Shown here: in pieces, positions 58,648-64,000 of the stretch
Layout: the number at the start of each line of letters is the position of its first letter
How positions within the stretch are numbered: the stretch's first letter is position 1
From: Flammula alnicola
Taxonomy: Eukaryota > Basidiomycota > Agaricomycetes > Agaricales > Strophariaceae
Reading direction: 5' to 3'
Assembly (NCBI GenBank): GCA_015499995.1
Contig: JADNRV010000024.1
Span: 186,001-250,000, forward strand
DNA length: 64,000 bases
The notes under the pieces: generated by a model
The model's input: only the letters and a program-made list of their open reading frames with translations
What the model was told of the DNA's origin: nothing
Databases searched by the model: none
Translations under genes and position numbers: made by a program

Positions 58648-61378
58648 TTATGCGCTCGACTTCTCCTCATGGTCATCAAGCCCGTGGGCATGTGCCTAAG
58701 CAATGATCAGAAAACCACGTCAGAAAGACGGTAAGGATAGGGTGACTTACAACTTTGTCTCCTTCGCCTCTGTAGGCCTTTACGAACGTCTCATCTTCCG
58801 CAAGGATCTTCTTGCGGTATGAGTTCGATCCAATAACTAGAAGGGAAAGTGGGTCAATCATTGAAACTAGTTAGGGCGCTGACAAAACGTACTTGAAGAC
58901 TCGCGGTAGAGAAGATCGATTTGTTCCAAAGACAGACCCTTGGTTTCGGGGATGAAGAAGTAGCTGTGCAAATTAATCCGTAAGCGTGATGCCTTTCGAC
59001 CGAAGGGAAAGAACATTTACGTGAAAATGAGGCATCCGACACAGGTTCCACCCCAGATGAAGAACACCTTCACGCCCAGATTCGCAGCCTTGACACCATT
59101 GACACCCGTTGTGGTGGGGTCAACAAGGTATGGGGTCGCATAGCCAATACCGAAGTTCCAGAGCCAATTGCTTGCGACGGAGAGCGACATGCCTTTGGCA
59201 CGAATTCCGAGGGGCTGGTTGGATATCAGATCAACACTCACGCTATAGGGGTACGAAAGGCGAAAGACTCACGAAGATTTCTCCAGTAAGCACCCAGATG
59301 ACGGGTCCCCACGAGGTAGCGAAGAAGGCAATGTAACTGGGAGCAAATATGAACATTTTGAACTTCACGGCCAGTCGAAATACTCACATGCAAGTGAAGG
59401 CAATCAACACTCTTTGAGCAGTGACGTTAACTTCAACACCACCAGGGACATTGTGGGGTTGGCCCGCAGTGACACCGACAATTGCGACAATGAATTCGCT
59501 CATGCACATGCCAAAAGCGCCAATGAGGAGGAGCTTCCTACGCCCGACACGGTCAATAAGTTGCACACCGACGATGGTCATGACGGTGTTGACGACATCG
59601 GCGATAATTCTGCAATTTAATTCATATATAAGCGATAAGTAAAGGGGGACAACAAAGTCGATGAACGAACTGGATGATGAACGCGTTGTGGATGCCAGCT
59701 TGTTTGAAGAAAGTCTGGCGAAAGTATGAGCGTTAGCTGCTAGAACATTGGAGGCGTAGTCTGCATAACCTACAGTTCCGTAGTAGACTGAAGTTCATAA
59801 CGCTGGGTCAGCTGAATCAAAGAACAACATAAGAAGACGAAACTTACAGATGAAGTTGATTCCAGTAAGTTGTTGCCACTGAACCATGCGAACATGAGCA
59901 TCCAAAAGACTAGGTAATATAAACGACTCGGTGCTTACGCCTTGCATCAAGATACCAGTCCACGTCCTGAATCCATTTCTGTTTTCGGTACTCCTGAAGC
60001 AGTCGATGTAGCTACCAGCGTCGGCCTTCTGTTCCACGGCCAAGGCGGTGGCGATTTCGAGTGCCTCGGCCTCTACTTCCGGCGAGTCTGGAGGAAGGGT
60101 CATCAACCTTCCAAGAGCCTTCCTGGCTTCGGCTTGGCGGTTTTTCAGCAAAAGGTAACGAGGACTCTCTGGCAACATCATCTATTTTTACACATGGATA
60201 TGTTCAGATCACATCATTCAATAGAGCCAAATGGATTGCAGCATACCATTCCACCAGCCAAAATGGCAGCCCATACAAACTGTACTGCGATAGGAATCTA
60301 TAACGAAAAAAAAAATGTCAGCAGATGCACATATGACCTTATAATAGAATATTGGATTTCATGGTAACCCAGGATATCATTTGCACCGGAACCAGTCGAA
60401 TGAATATGAAAGGATTAACGAAAAAGAGCTTACCCTCCATGCAGAGTGGTTTGTTCGGTTTTTTGTGGCATTCAGGATGATGGCCGCGAGGAGGGCTCCA
60501 ATGGTAACTAGTTAACCGAGACGAGCGGGAGGATACGTCAGAGATATGAAGAAAAAGAGGCGAGGAATGTGGACTGACTGGCTAGTTGGTAAAGCCCGAC
60601 AATAAGTCCACGAATCGCTTTGGGTGAACACTACACGGTGATTATGGTTAGAAATACTCATTGTGGGGGGTAAGACAATCGAACAATACCTCGGATTGGT
60701 ACATGGGTACAAGGCATGATACCAGACCCTGTGATGAGCGAGTGTCAATCAGGGAGTCCTCAAGACGTTTTGTAGTAGAATGTGTTCTTACCACTCCAAA
60801 GCCGGCGATAACACGCCCAACAATGAAAGTTGGCCACCTTGCGTCCAGTTGAAGGCCAACTCCCAAGGAGAAGACCAAACATGACATGACAAGACCCCAT
60901 TTACGACCGACCATATCACCCATTGGGAAGGCCAAAAGGGCACCGAAGAAAGTTCCAGCAGAAAGAATGGAAACCTAGAGCGCGCGGATTACAGACATTC
61001 CAGCAGTCGCGAGCAACAAGGTAAGCTTACCACGAGAGATTTATCGTTCGTTGGAATATAAAAACCCAAGCTTGAATCAAACTTCCCGAACGTTTGTAGC
61101 CAATCGTTCATGGCAATGACTCCTCCGATTGTTCCAGTGTCATATCTATATGACCCGTTAGAAGAGCATCATGGAGCATCGGCTTCGTATCTACGCACCC
61201 AAATAATATTCCACCAAAACCTGCCAGTTGCAATGCGATAAAAGATGCGCGATGAGATTCCACTCAATCGTATGATTTTTGTAACGGAAAACGTACCTGC
61301 GAAGGCGGACATGATGATAGCCCATAGCAGCGACGATGATTCTATGCCTCCACCGGTACCTCCTGCACCTCCAGCCAT
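58648..61378 (-). CDS. MFS sugar (hexose) transporter
   Basis: This is a plasma-membrane proton-coupled sugar porter with 12 expected helices. The start at 61378 gives MAGGAGGTGGGIESSSLLWA. Family signatures are present in order: GGILFGYDTGTIGGVIAMND, GRKWGL, GRVIAGFGVGLVSCLVPMYQ, and PESPRYLLLKN. They continue with QQLTGINFIFYYG, DRVGRRKLLLIG, GEIFPLGIRAKGMSLS and PETKGLSLEQID. The C-terminus after the last intron is AHAHGLDDHEEKSSA. About ten or more short introns are present. The exact sugar is unknown. Position next to secreted polysaccharide-active enzymes is consistent with uptake of released sugars. Confidence 0.95.
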
Positions 61379-64000
61379 TTTTGAATATGCTTTTGAGAGG
61401 CGGGCTCGGTAAAAAGGTGCTAAAAGCGCAACAAAGGTGGGAGAAAGTGGTGCGAATCAACCGAAGAGACCAGGTTGATTTCGAAGCTAGCTTATATGGA
61501 CCAGAAGAAGCCTTTGTGGGACTAAAAATAACCAATTGAAATCGGCTAGAGGTGAAGCATGCGGGCTCAAGCTCAAGTCCGGGGTTCGCGAACACACATT
61601 GCGGGGGTGGGAAATCAGACAATGCAAAGGACCAAGATCCCTTGGGTCGATAGGGCAAGCATGGAGTGGGAATCGGATGTGTTTTGCTGGCATCGAGTAC
61701 TCTCCCGACCGCATTATTTTTCGTTGGCCAAGCTCCGACGATATTTAGAATATGGAGAAGGCCAAACTTTAGCGATAGCTGAGCTGTCGTACCGGATCTC
61801 CACCTGCTTAGAGTGAAAACAATCGGAATGTATGTGCGAGAAAAACAGTCACAGTGGTTGACGACTGGAAGTCCCGTGCTGATGTTCATCCAGGTCTGCC
61901 TGTGCCGTGACCAACAATCGGACTCTGAAATGGGTCATTTCATCTCCGCGAGCATCCCTTTGTCGGGGAGGCGCTTGAACAAAGTCTCCATCAGTCTTCA
62001 TCGCATCTTGCTATTCATCCATCTAAAGTTCTGAGGTTCTTCGTTCTCTTCGTCTCCCAAGGTTTGAAATTGAATCACTTTTCAACAGAGAATTCTAAAC
62101 ATAAGCGACCTTACGCGACTGGATGAAACTTAATAATAGAGTTGAATGTCCCGCAGTCTGTCAAGCAAGATCGCCATGTGGTCCGGTCTGACCCCATCGA
62201 TACCCTTCTCACGAGGTGGCAGTAGTTTCTGCAGACCTTCTCCATATCGTATCAAAGCTATCCGAACCATCATTGGCAAGAAGAACGCGAAGGACCATTT
62301 AGCTTTCCTGCAAGATTTTCCCTAAGCCCCCGCTATCCAAGGAAGCGATGATCCGATTATCACTGGCGGCTATTATCTGCCAGCCAATTCACTGCCCATG
62401 GGGTTTCAAGGAATGCAAGTTCTATATGTTTATGCATGATGTCTAGATCGGGTAACGATGAAGTTCATTCTTATTTTACTCGTCCTTCAAACCCGAGAAC
62501 TGAATGTAAACTATAGAGGACAAATGAAAGTGGGCTACGAGGGCCTTGGATCCGGTCAAGAGGATATGCAAACGCAAAGAATGAAATCATGCATACCCTC
62601 AATCTGATGGGGCGGACAGCATTTGACGGCCGCACTAAGATGGCGGATGTAACAGTGAGAAAAGCAACGGTTTGAAAATAATATGACGGCAGCTCCGAGC
62701 TCAGTTCGGGTATTGGCGCTGAGCATGGCCAGGCATGACCGCTCATCGATCATCCGCCAGAATTTGTTGCATTCTTTCGTTGCCGGAGCAGGACACGATA
62801 GATCTGGCGGAACTCGAGACAATTCGGGGATGCGCTCACCGGGACCGTACATACCTGTGTGGCGTTCAAAGCGCTGGTTGGGAATGACCCGTGACCGTCG
62901 ACTACGGTGCGCATAGAACCACCGACAGCAGGCCGATTCAGAGCGACACTCTTCGGCGGAAAACATTTCTCCCACTGCCAAGGCCGATTAATTTCATTCT
63001 TGTTTTCACATGGGGAAGCGTGGTCAATTCGGGAGTTCCTGGCCAGATGGATTGGAGAAGGCTGGACAAAGTCATGCGGTTGGGAGAACATCAAAGAGGA
63101 GAAATTTATATATATCCTAGCAACGTAAATAAAGTGTTCTAGAGTTCCGCGCCGAGTGCCCACTGCGCCAAAATTACATTATTATTTATGGAGGGTCCAT
63201 GAGGATGTGTTGCTGGCATGCGGTAGATAGAAGTCTAGACTCCAGAGCGCGACGGCGACCAAGTGCTTTAGAAAAATAGTGTGGGGACAAACGCTACGCA
63301 TTCCGCAAGATTGATGGTCGAACCCGACGTTCGAGTCTCCTCTAGATGCATATCTCGTCTTACTGGACTCGAGAACGTCTTCTCCGCCCAAAAAAATTAC
63401 TCATGAAGCATTGCACATTGATTGCACAGATACAGCACTTAGGCAAGTTGGACCCTGAGTATATTAGACGCCCAGACTCCCGGCGCCTGCGCCCAGGTAC
63501 GCCGAGTGGATGTGTCGGTAGCGCTTATTTTCACGATGAAAACGGTGCTTCCATGGACACGCTTCAGGGGATCATGGAGCAGTATTTCGGTATCCATTGA
63601 CGCTAGTGTTATTAATGTTCATCACGGGTAATCTTTGGGCGATCTGCTTTTTTGCACAAATCAATCCTACAGGACCATCGGACACAAATAGCTGGAGCAC
63701 CAGACGTAATAAAGTTGCGCTACTCCGAGCTGTCTAAAAACCAATACTCGTTAATTAAGTATCGTGGCTTCTGCGCGTAAAGCTCGGAGCTCCGAGAAGG
63801 ATCTACGTGCAGTAGCTTCGAATAATCGCCGGGCAAGAACTGACAATGTCAACCGCCGGCAAGGCCTCTGCTATGATGTCTGCAGTGAATAAAAATATGT
63901 TTTGTATGTCATCTGACGAGAGGGGGGTCCAGTGGTAGAGCATCGAGTACTCTAGTTAGCTGGTTTACGGATAATCTGAATTCCCGGTATGCTCTGTCAT
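61379..64000. other. Gene-poor right end
   Basis: 2.6 kb to the window edge without a recognisable gene. Open frames on both strands, such as 62556-62981 on the minus strand and 63346-63600 on the plus strand, look like chance. A tRNA-like start (CAGTGGTAGAGCA near 63930-63942) lies close to the edge. Confidence 0.4.

Noticed and set aside
63346..63600. 84-codon plus-strand ORF near the right edge
   Set aside because: No domain or splice support; likely chance.
61689..63953. 13-mer CATCGAGTACTCT occurring twice (near 61689 and 63941)
   Set aside because: A single shared 13-mer in 2.3 kb, containing a palindrome, is weak and can be coincidence.

Overview
This window looks like nuclear DNA of a filamentous basidiomycete, most likely a saprotrophic Agaricomycete. 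The genes are split by many introns of about 45-75 bp. Typical mushroom families are present: a FunK1-type kinase, a NACHT-WD40 NLR, several P450s, a glyoxal-oxidase-type copper radical oxidase, a CE15 glucuronoyl esterase, a berberine-bridge-type oxidase and a histidine acid phytase. No rRNA, CRISPR or complete transposon was seen, and no tRNA gene could be confirmed.

Left part (1-24 kb). A gene start runs off the left edge on the minus strand. It is followed by a FunK1 kinase, a GPI-type GH16 glucanase, a very large NLR-like protein (C2-like domain, helical region, NACHT, about 13 WD40 repeats), a membrane-anchored Ser/Pro-rich protein, a gene-poor stretch of about 4 kb, a P450 with two apparent single-base lesions, and a Gpr1/Fun34/YaaH (acetate) transporter.

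Middle (24-42.5 kb). A phytase whose N-terminus looks like a type II membrane anchor is followed by a small gene of unknown function and a region with a tandem repeat carrying a short poly(A)-tailed insertion. Then come a membrane-anchored copper radical oxidase, a decayed copper radical oxidase copy, a P450, a Ser/Arg-rich Cys-containing protein and a small unknown protein.

Right part (42.5-64 kb). Two further P450s of the same family as the one at 36.5 kb flank a CE15 esterase. Next are a gene with only the N-terminal HTH part of an integrase-type protein, a BBE/AA7-like FAD oxidase, a secreted alpha/beta hydrolase and a hexose-type MFS transporter. Esterase, oligosaccharide-oxidase-like enzyme, hydrolase and sugar uptake together suggest a plant-cell-wall utilisation neighbourhood, but this is inference.

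The most unusual signals are GC-AG introns in the NLR and the phytase, a 9-nt microexon in the phytase, and a TSD-flanked poly(A) insertion whose empty site survives in the adjacent repeat copy. The copper radical oxidase pseudogene beside its intact relative and the small single-base frameshifts in the FunK1 kinase and the first P450 are also notable. Exon boundaries were read by eye from frame continuity and GT/AG signals; exact edges need RNA evidence.
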